Part shown: positions 42,001 through 49,752 of the stretch, in pieces
Numbering within the stretch: position 1 is the stretch's first letter
Layout of the letters: every line of letters starts with the position of its first letter
Assembly: GCF_963678635.1 (NCBI RefSeq)
Contig: NC_087065.1
Location: 36,545,888-36,609,887, forward strand
Direction: 5' to 3'
DNA length: 64,000 bases
DNA from: Symsagittifera roscoffensis
Lineage: Eukaryota; Xenacoelomorpha; Acoela; Convolutidae
Position numbers and translations under genes: made by a program
The notes under the pieces: generated by a model
What the model was told of the DNA's origin: nothing
What the model saw: only the letters and a program-made list of their open reading frames with translations
The model's database searches: none

Positions 42001-44417
42001 CTGGTTTGCATAATTCCATGGATCCTTCTCAGTCATCGCATTCGTCGTTCAACTACCCGCCTAATTTGGCGCCTTTTCTTCAACAGTCGATTAGCATGCC
42101 AGGAGGATTCAATATTGACTCAAAATCTATTTGTCCATCTCCGTCAACGACAATAACTCCCTCTAGTACGCCTGACGTACACAATTCAAACTCAAATTCA
42201 ATGTCGGTAGACTTTGACATGCACGGTAGGAACAACTTTTCGTCGACAATTGTCAATTCTGAAGAAAAGGATAGAGAGCGCGCAATGAAACACCTGGCAG
42301 AGCTCATCAAACAGCTTGAAAATAAGAACAATCTCAGCAATGCTGAAATCGAGGCCATCGAGCTGCAGATGAACCAGATTTCAACCAAGTTGAGAGAAGC
42401 TGGTTTTAATTCTGGGGGTAAGTTTGGTCAGAATTTTCCTGGTACTGGTAATAAAAGAAAAGGTTCGCATGATTTCACTGACTCCTCCTCAGTCTCGTCT
42501 AATCAGAGCTTGAACGAGAGTCGAAATTCGACTGACAGTGTGTTCACAGTTCCTACTAAGAAGTCGAAAAACACAGGACCACCTAAGAGACGAGGTAGGC
42601 CTCCGAAAGGTGAAGGCCAGAGTCCAATCGGCCAATTGGGACCAAAGTTCAATGCGAAAGCAGACAGTGCTTCCAATGATGGTATGAGTGGCACAGGAAC
42701 ATCGCCGGTGAAGAAGATGAAAGCCTCGCTGCTGTCTTCGGGGAGTAAAAACAAAAGCGAGTTTGATGCGTTTGAAATGTCAGATGACTCAAGTGACTCA
42801 AACATGGCTGCCTTGATGATGAGTACAGTTCCGAAAAAACCAAAGGCACCTAAAAAGAAGAATCCAAAAAAGATGGTGCAACCAAATGCTGAGGCTTCGG
42901 AATCTTCGACAACGACTACTTACAAGTCTCTGAACAAATCGGATACAGTTCTGGTAATTAAAAAATTGCAAGTGCAGCCAGCGTCTTCTGCCAAAGATGA
43001 GCATACTCCTGCTGCCAGTTCTCTATCAGGCGGCACTGCTGCTACAACCATGTCATCCCACCCACCATCAACCGTTACGCAATCCTCTGTTGGATCATTG
43101 GCCGTTGCGTCACCATATTCTTCGCTATCAGGGCCATTGACCATAAAAGAAGATAAAGTATCTTCCGAACCAACATTTGGCAATAGCCCTGGAACAGATC
43201 CATTGCAGTCTAATATCTCGTTAAAACCTTCGTCGGCAACATCGGGAGTTAAAGAACAGCCGTTCAGTCTCAATTCTAAAACCCAATCCGAGGCAACTAA
43301 ACAAGCATTGTCTCTAGAAAATAAGTCATCGCCTATGAAAAACCTGTTAGCATCATTCACGGCCGAAACAGCGGGAGTTGGATCTATTCCAACAAAAGTA
43401 ACCACCGGTGATGTGACTTCTGTCAAAGAATTGTCGTCTTCAAAAATGTCGAGTACCACAAAAGATGCGATTTCGTCAGTCTCGAATGTTTCTGTTACCT
43501 TAGCTTCTAAAGACTCGGCCGGAACCGATATGCTGCCTCCGACGAATGTAGGAAGCAAATCACCGAGTTCATCTAGTCCAACGAAAAAGAGACCAGGATT
43601 AGAAAGTGTTGTAAATAAACTGGCCGGACATTCTCCTGGATCTGCAGGTTCCCACACGTCTCCCGTTAGTCACGCGTCAAGTTCAACAGGAATGTCCATA
43701 AAACCGTCTATTGTCGCAAACACATTGCTTAAACCGGGATCTCTCAAAACTAGTTCTGGCGTATCTTCAAAATCGGAATCAAAAAATAAAATGAAAACTT
43801 TGAGTTTGGAGAAAACTAAGTCTGAAAAGAGTTCAAGTAAGATTCTAAATCCAAAACCTGGATCACCGATAGCTTCAACTCTTCCAGCTTTTTTGAAGTC
43901 TACTAATAAGCTGAGTAATTTTGTGATTCCGAAGAAAAAGACGAATAGTTCCGGAAGTGGTAGTGGCGGAAGCTCCGATTCGGGAGCTGGGAGCTCGGTT
44001 GAATCAGGAGCCAATAAGTCAACTGTTTCCAACGTAACCCCTGCTTCATCAGTTCACTCTGAAACCAAAGAAAAATTAAACAGTGCCAAACTATTCGATT
44101 TTCCCTCGAATGATGAGTCTTCTGTCGCTATACCACCTCCACCGACTGCTCCTAGGAGCTCAGCAAAACCGACAACTGGTACAAACTCGACTCCATTGCC
44201 TACAACCCCTAATTCGTCTGGCGGCGGAGGAAGCTCACTTGGTTTTTCAGCCAAGGGTGCATTAAGTATTCCCCTTAGCAGGGTCAGCGGAGTGTCTTTG
44301 AAGCCAGTACTGACTCGAAGTCCAATAGATCAAGACCCAAAACCGTTGAACCTCTCCGCAGATGCAGACAAATTAGAAATTATTTCCGAAAAACAAGCAA
44401 CCGAAAATATGAATTGA
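20965..44417 (+). CDS. MED1: MED1, Mediator complex subunit 1 (14 coding exons)
   Basis: MED1 is a middle-module Mediator subunit linking activators to RNA polymerase II in the nucleus. Coding exons: 20965-21016, 23881-24044, 28919-28976, 29063-29117, 29410-29500, 29617-29754, 30550-30710, 31058-31125, 31209-31289, 35890-36186, 38387-38671, 40025-40126, 40602-40782, 41045-44417. Phases agree across all joins and total 1,702 codons with the stop (human MED1 has 1,581 aa). Residues about 20-580 follow the Med1 domain. For example VTVEIIVLQSGG matches the YVEVQLDPAG region of human MED1, and exon 7 matches the FDEFSKHLKGLVNLY region. The rest is a Ser/Pro/Lys-rich disordered tail typical of animal MED1. 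An AT-hook (KRRGRPPK) lies near residue 1092. The region like human NHPMLMNLLKDN reads NHPVLMNSQS here (683 on), so the nuclear-receptor LxxLL box is absent. The first exon is the least certain part. Confidence 0.85.
21256..21308 (+). repeat. Dispersed stem-loop repeat, copy 3
   Basis: TCGGTAACTAGACTTTTTTC then CTGTAAACAATTTCTCTTAC, a diverged copy of the 3684 and 34160 blocks. Confidence 0.5.
21948..22412. repeat. Fold-back element (about 180-bp arms)
   Basis: The left arm (21948-22127) is the reverse complement of the right arm (22236-22412), with scattered mismatches, around a loop of about 110 bp. Matching landmarks include AAATTTACAA..AAGGAAAAAA, CAGACACACCCAC, TTTTGCTAACGAAAACACAG and CGCAAGCGTAACATAG, each found inverted in the other arm. 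It has the architecture of a fold-back transposon or a MITE with very long TIRs. Confidence 0.75.
22428..22545 (+). repeat. Dispersed repeat shared with 62466-62575
   Basis: TTGTTCCGACCATTGAAAAT, a GGGTGTGTT block and AAAATCAGCTACCACAAATA occur inverted at 62466-62575 in the same relative order. GTTCCGACCA also opens a related block at 30218. Confidence 0.55.
22899..22945 (+). repeat. GGTCGGAAC...ACCGGCT repeat
   Basis: GGTCGGAACCTTCTGTGCTA followed by CTTGCAGAGTAACCGGCT. Related copies at 8905, 30471 and 50606, and inverted at 61983. Confidence 0.5.
23881..24044 (+). CDS. MED1: MED1 coding exon 2
   Basis: Acceptor TCTGTTTCCGTTTTAG, donor GTGTGA, enters in phase 1 and leaves in phase 0. It encodes a helical, charged segment with VDSLTKFIAELQKRQNTLK that aligns with the LVSCLETLQKALK helix of human MED1. 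Confidence 0.8.
26473..28700 (-). mobile_element. Mutator-like (MULE) DNA transposon, decayed
   Basis: The long terminal inverted repeats are built from short repeated units such as GGACTAAATCCCCC, GGATGAAATCC and GATGAAATCTCCC. They span about 26473-26595 on the left and 28595-28700 inverted on the right. The flanks end in TATGAG on both sides (26467-26472, 28701-28706), consistent with a partly decayed 9-bp target duplication. Inside, on the minus strand, lies a MULE transposase relic. The flanking DNA joins CTTGCAATGCTAC-like and TTGTATCGC sequence, so the element interrupted a repeat also present at 8810-8870. Confidence 0.78.
26790..27738 (-). pseudogene. MULE transposase relic
   Basis: The 224-codon open frame 27738-27064 reads FPLSKNIDALKSYGIKFIDG, then GIFRSYPEKFYQVY and FLCFYALLPDK, the classic MULE core. 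The Asp of IDG and the Asp of MMDF are candidates for the first two catalytic residues. After a stop and a frame change, 27060-26790 continues with FEDTFFGEG, and in a further frame RTNNALEGF, the motif that carries the catalytic Glu. Several stops and frameshifts make it non-functional. No intact FLYWCH-type N-terminal zinc finger was found. It is a transposase for DNA excision and insertion, now dead. Confidence 0.8.
28919..28976 (+). CDS. MED1: MED1 coding exon 3
   Basis: Acceptor TTCTTCTTCCATAG, donor GTAAGT. 58 bases, phase 0 to 1. It encodes a charged helix (VELETKREFLDKLPKDRYS). Recognised by splice sites and phase fit between exons 2 and 4. Confidence 0.7.
29063..29117 (+). CDS. MED1: MED1 coding exon 4
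   Basis: Acceptor GAGTAATTTTAG, donor GTTAGT, 55 bases, phase 1 to 2, encoding LLGSSAVIAELKHCAAKAK across the joins. Confidence 0.7.
29410..29500 (+). CDS. MED1: MED1 coding exon 5
   Basis: Acceptor AAATATTTTTAG, 91 bases, phase 2 to 0. The donor GTCGGT after GAACTG is weak but is the only one I see that keeps the frame into exon 6; a GTAAAC 15 bases later would place a stop at the join. Encodes a Ser/Gly-rich loop and KLSIPEL. Confidence 0.65.
29617..29754 (+). CDS. MED1: MED1 coding exon 6
   Basis: 138 bases, phase 0 to 0, acceptor TTTAATTGTTTAG, donor GTAAGG. Encodes VTVEIIVLQSGGSVQHVAV and CVSEKFSQLLKQAKYN, matching the beta-strand and helix region of human MED1 (FYVEVQLDPAGQLCDVKVAH, LVQQLREKNF). 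Confidence 0.85.
29943..29993 (+). repeat. tRNA-like half sequence
   Basis: An anticodon-arm-like GACTCGTAAACTGG followed by TTGTTCGAGTCCCG (B box). No matching acceptor stem. Confidence 0.4.
30471..30516 (+). repeat. GGTCGGAAC...ACCGGCT repeat next to MED1 exon 7
   Basis: GGGTCGGAACATCATGTACT, then ACTTGCACAGCAACCGGCTG, ending 33 bases before the exon. The repeat may have contributed part of the exon 7 3' splice region. Confidence 0.5.
30550..30710 (+). CDS. MED1: MED1 coding exon 7
   Basis: Acceptor TTATTTTGCAG, donor GTGGGT, phase 0 to 2. Encodes EFGKFFKSWIGLYCDNIGD and ALLSDIEALNKS, aligned with EFSKHLKGLVNLYNLPGD and LQSLEQDLSKM of human MED1. Confidence 0.88.
31058..31125 (+). CDS. 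MED1: MED1 coding exon 8
   Basis: Acceptor TTGTGTTTTTAG, donor GTAAAT, phase 2 to 1. Encodes IKSVVHGNPCGLF, matching the LDKILHGSVGYLTPR stretch of human MED1. Confidence 0.85.
31209..31289 (+). CDS. MED1: MED1 coding exon 9
   Basis: Acceptor TATTCTTTTGTAG, donor GTAGGA, phase 1 to 1. Encodes KPLIKFYVNPYDVM, matching MNLKYYVSPSDLLD of human MED1. Confidence 0.87.
31459..32063 (-). mobile_element. hAT-type MITE interrupted by a second element
   Basis: Starts CAGTAGCGGATTTAG and ends AATATGCCCCTG, with the inner blocks of the family in reverse order. Flanks ATGCTATT and ATAGTATT agree in 6 of 8. The central part is split by the element at 31514-31849. Confidence 0.7.
31514..31849. mobile_element. 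Second hAT-type non-autonomous element, nested
   Basis: The ends are CAGATTTGGAACCGGGCC and, inverted, CAGAGTTAGAACAGGGCC. Flanks CCCCTGAC (31506-31513) and TCCCTGAC (31850-31857) match in 7 of 8, and removing the element rejoins the sequence expected of the outer MITE (ACCCCCTGAC...CCCAAAG). Different TIR family from the outer one. Confidence 0.72.
33304..33483 (+). CDS. Unrecognised 59-codon ORF, coding-like island inside MED1 intron 9
   Basis: ATG 33304 to TGA 33481. The peptide (starting MTMNSKVSTQWNKFDEKK, ending ELLDEFRLSVT) has a normal mixed composition and the region is visibly less AT-rich than its surroundings. A second frame continues past the stop (SHERLLFRYSRYS...) for about 45 more codons, which looks like one frameshifted longer frame. 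I do not recognise it. It may be a decayed transposon or retrogene fragment rather than a gene in use. Confidence 0.35.
   Translation: MTMNSKVSTQWNKFDEKKLLIFQKSDEIADCTFRSLGQIAEFFNLSSTELLDEFRLSVT
33689..33731 (+). repeat. TCTA/TATC microsatellite
   Basis: Imperfect TCTATCTA repeats ending TCTGTCTATAATCTATTAT. Confidence 0.75.
33905..35500 (+). repeat. Diverged satellite, array 2, interrupted
   Basis: Copies begin near 33914, 34072, 34978, 35140, 35283 and 35437, with the same ordered blocks as array 1 (GTACTCTCAGGGGTTG, TATGACTGCTCAAA, TTTTCGAGATATGACGTTTT). Between the second and third copies lies the SINE at about 34160-34440 plus unassigned DNA. Confidence 0.6.
34160..34440 (+). repeat. 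Composite SINE: stem-loop block plus tRNA-like sequence
   Basis: CGGGTACTAGACTTTTTTCC and CGTAAACAAC come first. About 110 bp later comes TTTAGCCTGGGGGTAGCG (A-box-like) and GGTCTCGGGTTCGAACCTGA (B box). Shared with 7000-7160: ATTCAAATTTCTTAGTGTC upstream and TGTCTGCT, GTCGGCTTAGTTGCC downstream. It interrupts satellite array 2. Confidence 0.6.
35639..35677 (+). repeat. TATCGCAA...GCTTCGC hairpin module
   Basis: TATCGCAAAAGGTGCGAAGC then TCCGCTTCGCCTGTG. GCGAAGC and GCTTCGC form a perfect 7-bp stem around TCC. Confidence 0.5.
35890..36186 (+). CDS. MED1: MED1 coding exon 10
   Basis: Acceptor TTTCTGCTGCAG, donor GTAAGT, 297 bases, phase 1 to 1. Encodes NVGITAHLEFQ, LKIAPTLNINNSSPMPVAF and FCLTFHKPMPLFACYVKEL, matching SLGMNASVTIEG and CFFLKFPQPIPVSRAFVQKL of human MED1. 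Confidence 0.9.
36187..38386 (+). other. MED1 intron 10
   Basis: No gene or mobile element recognised. A C-rich run stands at 37506-37536. Confidence 0.5.
38387..38671 (+). CDS. MED1: MED1 coding exon 11
   Basis: Acceptor GTGTTTCAG, donor GTGCGC, 285 bases, phase 1 to 1. Ends with VNPLPHIVHIMRKQAAINSL, matching HPGRVPLILNLIRHQVAYNT of human MED1. Confidence 0.88.
38798..39192 (+). mobile_element. hAT-type MITE, best-preserved copy
   Basis: 395 bp, beginning CAGGTGCGGATCTAGG and ending CCTAAATCCGCCCCTG, flanked on both sides by a perfect 8-bp duplication AGTGTAAG (38790-38797 and 39193-39200). Inner landmarks: TTTTCTCGAGGGGGGCGCGG, GTCGACC, TTGAGCTCTCCCAAAG, GGCGCCAAAGGCGCC, GGATATCTCAAAATAGTAC and a G/C-rich 3' part. 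No coding capacity. Confidence 0.85.
39200..39662. mobile_element. TIR element with tandem GGACTTCAAGCCGAA-type ends
   Basis: The left end GGGTCTAGGACAACAGGCCG matches the inverted right end GGGTGCCGGACATCAAGCCG. Both ends repeat GGACTTCAAGTCGAA-like units. TAGTGTAA follows the right end (39663-39670) and stands before its left neighbour (38789-38796), giving an 8-bp target duplication once the MITE inserted at its left border is removed. End structure resembles MULE-type elements. Confidence 0.65.
40025..40126 (+). CDS. MED1: MED1 coding exon 12
   Basis: 102 bases, phase 1 to 1, donor GTAAGT. The acceptor ATATTGCTTTTAG has a short pyrimidine tract. Encodes VILSVEEIQIMFTHPLKASC, matching EVCPLSESRFSVSFQHPVND of human MED1. 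Confidence 0.82.
40222..40420 (+). mobile_element. Decayed inner fragment of the hAT-type MITE
   Basis: Retains TTTTTTGAGCTCTCCTAAAC, TGCCAAAAAGAACA, ACATTGGTGCCAAG and GTCGGCCAAAA in family order, with both ends lost. Lies in MED1 intron 12. Confidence 0.5.
40602..40782 (+). CDS. MED1: MED1 coding exon 13
   Basis: Acceptor GTGACTTTCAG, donor GTATGT, phase 1 to 2. Encodes SCKVTTSDGVFVCDDTYATT, matching SCKLYKGLSDALICTDDFIA of human MED1, near the end of the conserved domain. Confidence 0.87.
41045..44417 (+). CDS. MED1: MED1 coding exon 14 (last, disordered tail)
   Basis: Acceptor GTTGCTTGACTAG, then 3,373 bases to TGA 44415-44417. It begins CGSLAHLTRSILRK, in line with the VQRCMSIPVTMRAIRRK segment of human MED1, and continues as Ser/Thr/Pro/Lys-rich disordered sequence. 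It carries an AT-hook, Lys-rich patches (KKPKAPKKKNPKK) and a KPLNLS motif near the end. Long last exons coding the tail are normal for MED1. Confidence 0.9.
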
Positions 44418-44491
44418 TGTATTGAAACTAGTTAAACTAAATTTAATTTAAATTTTTTTATTTTATGTCCTAATTGATGGCTTTATCTGGC

Positions 44492-44497
44492 AATAAA
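44492..44497 (+). terminator. MED1: MED1 polyadenylation signal
   Basis: A canonical AATAAA, 75 bases after the stop codon, followed by TG- and T-containing sequence. Confidence 0.65.
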
Positions 44498-45300
44498 ATG
44501 CATTCTAAATGCTGCTAGTGGGCAATTTAATCATTTAAAATCCCGAGACTGTTTTTCAGTCAAAGGTTAACCAAGTAGATTAAGAAAAATGAACACATGA
44601 CTCTTGGAACAACATTAAGCTCAGACGTAACCCGAGAATACGCTTGATTAAAAAAATGATACGCATATAATTTATGCGACTGGTCTCTCTCGTAAACTCT
44701 TGGTCCTTTTGGACTCACATAAAAAGACTGCTCATATCAGGACAAAGCGTTGATTGTTCCGACTGCCCTTTAACTGGTCTCAATAGTTTTTGGTTTATGA
44801 AAATTGACAAACTATGAATTATTGGTTGGTTTTTTTACATAAATTTTAAGAATTTAGATTGAATCGTGAATGGAATTAAAAATACTAATGAGCTTGCCTC
44901 ACTTCAATTTGGAACAGTTTTGTGGTGCGGGATAATTAGCCACGTGTAAATAATGCGCGTTACTCTTTCAGCAACAAAGTGCGAAAAGAGCAGATTCGTT
45001 TGACAGGGACCTATTAAGTCAGGTTAGAATAGTGGTGAGCGCGACCCTTCTGTGAACACGAAGATCCATCGATGAAACCCCCAATAGAAAAGTTCTTTTG
45101 AAAATTGGTATGAATAAAAAATCAACCCCGAGCTTATATTCCTTACTTTCATCGAAAGTCGGAACAATAATATCGAAAACAACTCTTTATGATCCTTAAA
45201 AAGATACAAAATTTATCTCTGGTCTGAGGCACTGCTATTTATTGTAGTCACGCTGCTGCAACAAGAGCAATGGGATCTTGGGGTCAAATAATTATAGTAA

Positions 45301-45612
45301 ACAATGGAAGCAGTATGTTATTTTGGAGATCAAAGTATTCGTTGGAATGCTAAGAGTCTAAGCTAGGCCCTCGTGTAAGTTTTCCTTGAGATAAAAAAGA
45401 TACGTTTTGATCAGCGCTTAGAACAAAGTTGACTGAAAACTTGACTGCAATTTCTTAAGAAAAATGCCCAAATCTGAGCAATTTTGTATTTCGTAGCTAA
45501 GTAGTTTCCTGTATTCCTTTTTACAAAAAAAAACTATACGAGGGCCTAGCTTAGATCCTTTGTGTTCCAACGAATAAATTTATGTTCAGAGTTTCAAGCT
45601 GCTTCCGCTGTA
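45301..45612. mobile_element. TIR/fold-back element
   Basis: The left end (ACAATGGAAGCAG, then GTATTCGTTGGAATGC and CTAAGCTAGGCCCTCGTG) is found inverted at the right end (CGAGGGCCTAGCTTAG, GTTCCAACGAATA, GCTTCCGCTGT). Arms are about 70-80 bp with gaps. Non-coding. Confidence 0.65.
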
Positions 45613-47025
45613 TACGAAAAACTTTTGTCATTAAGATCACCACTCTTGCGCCCTTAAGTTAAATGGCCTAGCGCCGCTTTGAAAAGAAAATGTCTCATGA
45701 CTGTAGAACCGATAAAGCAATAGTCGTTTCTTGAATGTAAAACTGGATTTGCTGCGAGCCTTGAGTTGAACAAATTATTAATGTCAAAGGTTTTAAATCC
45801 CATAATTTTTCAAAAATTAACGCAATGGAAAAATCTCTGTACTGTTGTATCTTTCGCAGATCTCGGGTAGAAAGAGATTTGGTTAAATACGTCTATTACG
45901 TTCATTAAAACTATACCCAATCTGATTTCATCGTTTTTTGTATATATTGAATAAAACTCCTTTGACCGGCAAAATTATGGCACTGTCTACTCAAAAAAGA
46001 GCTCCATCTAAAATTCGATTTTCTTCATATACTTGTAGCGTAAACGGTCGTAGCGTACATACCCAGCCTCCCTAAAATAGTTTGTGCGAAAAACAGGCAA
46101 ATTTTTTGTGTGTTTATAAATTACTCCGCCAAGTTGAAGTTGAGAGAATCTTTTTTTGTTCCGACTGTTAAATGAAGTGACAAAATAGTTGCCCTCGGAG
46201 GTTTTTTATTCAGACAATTTTTGACTTTTCATTTAGCCATCTTTGACAGCGGCTTTTTTAAACCAGCTGAAACTTATTTATGTCTCGAGATCAAAACTAA
46301 AAAGATAATTCACTTGCATTTTTTTGTTAAAAGGGGTTTGAAAAACACAAATTTGATATTAACGCGAGATTGATTTTGTCTTACTATAGCACGAGCGGCT
46401 ATTTGAATTCATTCCAAGTTGCATTGAGCCTGGCATTTTTTATGTTATTAGAAGCAAAACGTCTAGTATTTTATTTTAAAACACCTTTTTCAACTTCTAA
46501 AAATCTTTTGAATTTTTCACTTTTTTGATTGACTTTTTGATTTGAAAGGCAGTCGTATTGTTGAGAGCTCCGGCCTGATACGAACAGTATTTTTGTACAC
46601 ACAAGCGAAATAGCAAGCGTATATTCATATAGCATCCACTTTTTTCAACGCTTTTTTGTGGCACCCTTGCTGCACAACTTTGGAACTTGTTGTTTTTGAA
46701 GCTTTCCAATCAATTCAAATTTAAAAGTTTTTTTTTCAATTTTTACTCATTAGAGTTGTTTTGTGATGCATATTTTAAGCTTTTTTAACCACCAAAACAT
46801 CAGCAAATTGATTTAGTTTCATGATTGATTCGGAAGACTTACAACTATTATGGAAGGATCTCTATGAAACTCTTGTTTTGTGGTTAAACTTTGTGTTCAA
46901 ATGAACCAAAGTGTTCAAGAGATCTCTCTCTTAGAGACTTTCTTATGACACACAAAAAAATAACCCATAAAATATATTTCGAACGTAGTTTTGAACTGAC
47001 AAAATTAAGGCAAAATAGAGATTAT

Positions 47026-47220
47026 AATCGATTATAATTGATCTTAAGGGTTTTTTGTAAGAACTATAATCAATTATAATCGATTATAAGAGATAATAAT
47101 CTCTTGGAAAATATCACGGTTATAATCAATTATAAATCCTTTTAACCCCTAACTTTTGTAACTATAATCAATTATAATTGTCAAAAAATAATCGTAATAA
47201 TCCGTAATAATCGATTACTT
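47026..47220. repeat. Array of TATAATCGATTATA-like palindromes
   Basis: About eight variants of ATAATCAATTATAATCGATT, each self-complementary or nearly so, separated by short spacers. The same words build the fold-back at 48050-50125. Confidence 0.7.
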
Positions 47221-47222
47221 AC

Positions 47223-47285
47223 GCCGAAACTTGGATGCGGGCAGCATCATATGATTGCGGGTTCAAATCGTACGTGGGCTGCAGT
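47223..47285 (+). repeat. Weak tRNA-like sequence
   Basis: GATTGCGGGTTCAAATCGTA resembles a B box, and GCCGAAACTTGGATGCGGGC precedes it. Stems not convincing. Confidence 0.3.
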
Positions 47286-48427
47286 TTCAGACTGAGTGCC
47301 GCTAATTTCTGATTTTAACTATATATTAGTATAGTAGTTGACTAAAAAATTGTGCTTGAGTTGGTTTTTTTTTCAACTTGAAAATTGTTCTCAAAATAAA
47401 AATTTTTGGCGTTTTTTCTACGCAATTACTTACTCCTGAATTACTTACTCCCTGAGCGCGAAATGAAAAAAAAGATGTTTCAATTGACATTTCTCAAATA
47501 AAGTTTCGGGGCTACAAAACTGAAAAAATGTGTCAGATGAGATAATTTTTCACTGAAAAGATCACATTTCTTAAAAAACATAATGTCAGCGGGAAAAAAA
47601 AATCCGACTCAAGAATTATTTAATATTGGTTTAAAAGTAACCGATTGACTGAAATCTTGCGTTAATACCAGCGACATTCATCATGTATATATATGTTTTA
47701 AAAATCTGGTCTTGTTTCAACAGATACGTTTAAACACGTTAAATTACAGTCAGTATTTCTGGAGCTGGCCTCTAATACAAGGGATATTTATCTTTGGTAT
47801 ATCCAATCAAAAGAGTTTTCAACGGTTTAAAGGTAATTTTTTTAGTAGTTCAAATGTAAATAAATAAATTACCTGCAATTATGTTTGCTAAGTCATATTT
47901 GGAAAAACTAACGAAAAGCTCAGCGATCCAAGATTAAAGTTTTAGACGTTTTTTCTCAAAAAAGGCCCTAGAGAAGTCAAAAGGCAGTCGAAACATTCAA
48001 AAAATTGTCCTGATAAAAGTAATTTTGATAATTTTTGCAACAAGCGATAATTTCCGTGTTATTAAAGGCGTTACGCAAAGGATCAGCCCGCACTCAGTAA
48101 AAAGAGAAAACAATAGATTATAATGGAATTTTATTGTCAGTCTCCATAGAAATACAAAAAAATGATTATGATCGATTAAAAATGAATTATAATTTTACAA
48201 TTTTTTGAAACAATTAAAATCATTATAATTGATTATCATCAATTATAATCGCTTATTTAACGAATTTTTTTTCTCAAGTTTTATTGAATTATAATCCATT
48301 ATAATGGATTGTATTTCATTAATACTCAACAAATGTAATCGCTTCATTTTGTTTTGTTTTTGTTTTGTTTTGTGTGCTTTTCAGTTGGTTACCGAACGAA
48401 AAAAAACGGTTATTTTGAAATTATAGC

Positions 48428-48644
48428 CACCAGTGGATTTAGGAAGAGGTTGTCGAGGGCGACGTACCCCCCCCCCCCCCCCCCCCCCCCTCCTCTCAGG
48501 GATTCGAGCCCCTGCCAACAAAAATGGTCTCACCATTTCTTTCCCACTTTTTTGAGATCCCCACTATTTTGAGGTCCCCCCACTACTTTGAGATATCCAT
48601 TTTTGGCTTACTGACCCTAAAAATTTTCCCTAGATCCGCCCCTG
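48428..48644 (-). mobile_element. hAT-type MITE in the left arm of the fold-back (shortened)
   Basis: CACCAGTGGATTTAGG at one end and CCTAGATCCGCCCCTG-like at the other, with a C-homopolymer (about 48468-48490) and the inner GATATCCATTTTTGGC block. About 170 bp shorter than its mirror copy. Confidence 0.7.
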
Positions 48645-49353
48645 GTTTACTGATTCTTACTTCTTACTGATTTTACTGTGTTTTGATGCAGAATAAATAA
48701 TTTATAATCCATTATAATTGATTTTTCCGGTGAAAAAATGTTTTGATGGAAAAAGGGATTATAATCTATTATAAACGAATATAATAGATTATAAAAGATT
48801 ATAAAAGATTATAAGAGATTCTCGGAAAAACCATAATCAATTGTAATTGAATATTATTCATTATAAAGTCACCAACAAATTTATCATTATAATGGATTAT
48901 AGATCGTTCAAACTCCTAAAATTGGCGCTTATAATTAATAATAATTTTGCTAAAAAACTATCATAATGAAAATATAATCGATAATTTTCTCTTATAACTG
49001 AGTGAGGGTAAGCTCCCGCACTCAGTAAAGAGAAAAAAGAATCGATTATATTATCATTATAATCGTATTCTTAGCAAAAATTTAATTAATTATAAGCGCC
49101 AATCTTAGGAGTTTAAACGATCTATAATCCATTATAGTGATATCATTTTTGGCGACATTTTAATAAATTACAATCTATTATAATTGATTATAATTTTTCC
49201 GAAAATCTTTTATAATCTCTTATAATCTCTTGTAAACTATTATGATCTATTATGATAGATTATAATCCCTTTTTCTATCAAAGTACAATTTCACAAGAAA
49301 ATCAAATATAATGGTTTATAATTTAGCTATTCTGCATATAAAAATCAGTACAC

Positions 49354-49752
49354 CAGGGGCTGATCTAGGAATTTCACGAGGTGGGGTCTCCTAAACCCTA
49401 TAAAGGTTGACAAGATTGATTCCAAGCTCTCCAAAGGCATTAAAAAGACCCTTTTTTGTCAATTGTACGCGCCGCACGCAAAATTTTGAGAAAAAAAACG
49501 AGCCAAAAAAGGCGTTTTTAGGATTTTTTGGAAACATTTGACCAAAAATTGCTTTTTTCCAACGAGCATCCCCCTCAAAATTAATATATAATAGGCGTCG
49601 TTAAAAAATTTTACGGTCAGTAAGCCGGAAATAGATATCTCAAAATAGTGAAGAGTGGGGGGAAAATGGGGAGACCTTTTGTGTCGGCAGGGGGTTGAAT
49701 CCCTCAGGGGGGGCGTCGGCCCCCCGACGCCCCTTTCCTAAATCCGCTGGTG
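49354..49752 (+). mobile_element. hAT-type MITE in the right arm of the fold-back
   Basis: Starts CAGGGGCTGATCTAGG and ends AAATCCGCTGGTG. The neighbours (TATAGCCACCAG inverted; TCAGTACACCAGGGG) match those of the left-arm copy, showing that the insertion predates the duplication. Confidence 0.75.

Noticed and set aside
42920-43657. 245-codon antisense ORF over the MED1 tail
   Set aside because: Produced by the Ser/Thr-rich codon bias of the sense strand; no independent start context or homology.
46497-46709. 70-codon minus-strand ORF
   Set aside because: Low complexity, AT-rich, no splice or homology support.
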